Shown here one piece after another: positions 24,609-24,796 of a stretch of DNA of 24,796 nucleotides. The translations under genes were made by a program, and so were the position numbers. How positions within the stretch are numbered: the stretch's first letter is position 1; each line of letters starts with the position of its first letter. The stretch is from an uncultured Lachnospiraceae bacterium (GTDB taxonomy: Bacteria; Bacillota; Clostridia; Lachnospirales; Lachnospiraceae), in NCBI GenBank assembly GCA_910585465.1, contig CAJUEW010000030.1, positions 1 through 24,796 on the forward strand. The letters are read 5' to 3'. The notes under the pieces are model-generated. The model did not search any database and was not told the DNA's origin. It saw only the letters and a list, made by a program, of their open reading frames with translations.

Positions 24609-24640
24609 TATCCGCCATATCTGATTTGATATGGCGGATA
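24609..24640. other. perfect 13-bp hairpin
   Basis: TATCCGCCATATC and GATATGGCGGATA are exact complements around a 6-base loop. There is no T-run on either side, so it is not a standard intrinsic terminator. It could be a strong RNA hairpin at a 3' end, a protein-binding site, or an element end. Confidence 0.6.
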
Positions 24641-24667
24641 CATTTGGAAATTAATTTTAGATATTTT

Positions 24668-24728
24668 GCTTGTCTACTTGACAAGGGGCGGATCAAAATC
24701 TTGAGTGCTTTTCTTATACAAAGATTTT
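24668..24728. promoter_or_regulatory. inverted repeats upstream of the right-edge gene
   Basis: CTTGTC-TACTT-GACAAG forms a short palindrome overlapping TTGACA at 24678-24683. AAAATCTT (24695-24702) and AAGATTTT (24721-24728) form an 8-bp inverted repeat. No -10 sits at good spacing from TTGACA. An operator region is plausible but unproved. Confidence 0.3.
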
Positions 24729-24746
24729 AGGAAAGGAGTAGAAAAA

Positions 24747-24796
24747 TTGAATAAAGTTTACCGTCACTGGTGGCAATGGCTTATGAACGAACCATA
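24747..24796 (+). CDS. 5' end of an unidentified gene (partial)
   Basis: TTG 24747 follows GGAAAGGAG by about nine bases and opens a frame of 16 codons to the window edge (NKVYRHWWQWLMNEP). It is aromatic-rich and could lead into a membrane helix. It is too short to identify. Confidence 0.45.
   Translation, partial: MNKVYRHWWQWLMNEP

Noticed and set aside
1..24796. tRNA, rRNA and CRISPR arrays
   Set aside because: I looked for cloverleaf arms with TTCRA loops, rRNA core motifs and regularly spaced repeats, and found none I could support.

Overview
The window reads as a mobile, accessory segment from a low-to-mid GC Gram-positive gut-type clostridium, most likely Lachnospiraceae. The reasons are AGGAGG-type ribosome sites, a BspA-like surface protein, and a type IV secretion gene order (PcfB, VirD4, Maff2, VirB6 of the CD1112 type, PrgI, VirB4, a CD1108-type NlpC/P60 protein, DUF4315, DUF4366, topoisomerase III). 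That order is typical of Tn1549/CTn-like integrative conjugative elements. The assignment rests on remembered family sequences; no search was run.

Left part (1-4240). A minus-strand pair, a small XRE regulator followed by a secreted leucine-rich-repeat protein, is driven by a good promoter. To its right is about 2 kb of mosaic DNA. It holds two copies of a ~173-bp direct repeat with an identical GC-rich core, decayed fragments of surface-protein genes (including pieces of the LRR gene's own linker), and a BrnT/BrnA toxin-antitoxin module. The toxin gene carries a one-base frameshift. The module has an 11-bp-spaced iteron operator and an intrinsic terminator.

Centre (4252-18561). This is the conjugation core on the plus strand. 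Its two ATPases are split by three group II introns, all in sense orientation. virD4 is cut twice: exons 4942-6126, 8636-8893 and 11452-11862, with introns at 6127-8635 and 8894-11451. virB4 is cut once: exons 13601-14492 and 17102-18561, with an intron at 14493-17101. I placed the boundaries from GTGCG 5' ends, a 34-nt domain V near each 3' end, and exact restoration of the conserved ATPase reading frames. The first two introns are related to each other and begin like Ll.LtrB, with LtrA-like proteins. The third is a different, IIB-like lineage, and its maturase gene is broken by an internal deletion. Both ATPases therefore depend on RNA splicing, and VirB4 depends on an intron that seems unable to make its own maturase.

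Right part (18542-24796). A membrane-anchored NlpC/P60 cell-wall hydrolase, DUF4315, DUF4366 and topoisomerase III follow in overlapping or tightly spaced order, with an intrinsic terminator hairpin just before topB. After topB the usual element order stops. There is a frameshifted XRE-type regulator, a perfect 13-bp hairpin, further inverted repeats, and the first codons of an unidentified gene at the edge.

Together the genes describe a conjugative DNA-transfer apparatus: coupling ATPase, assembly ATPase, membrane channel, wall hydrolase and topoisomerase. Its activity is gated, or possibly disabled, by retroelements.
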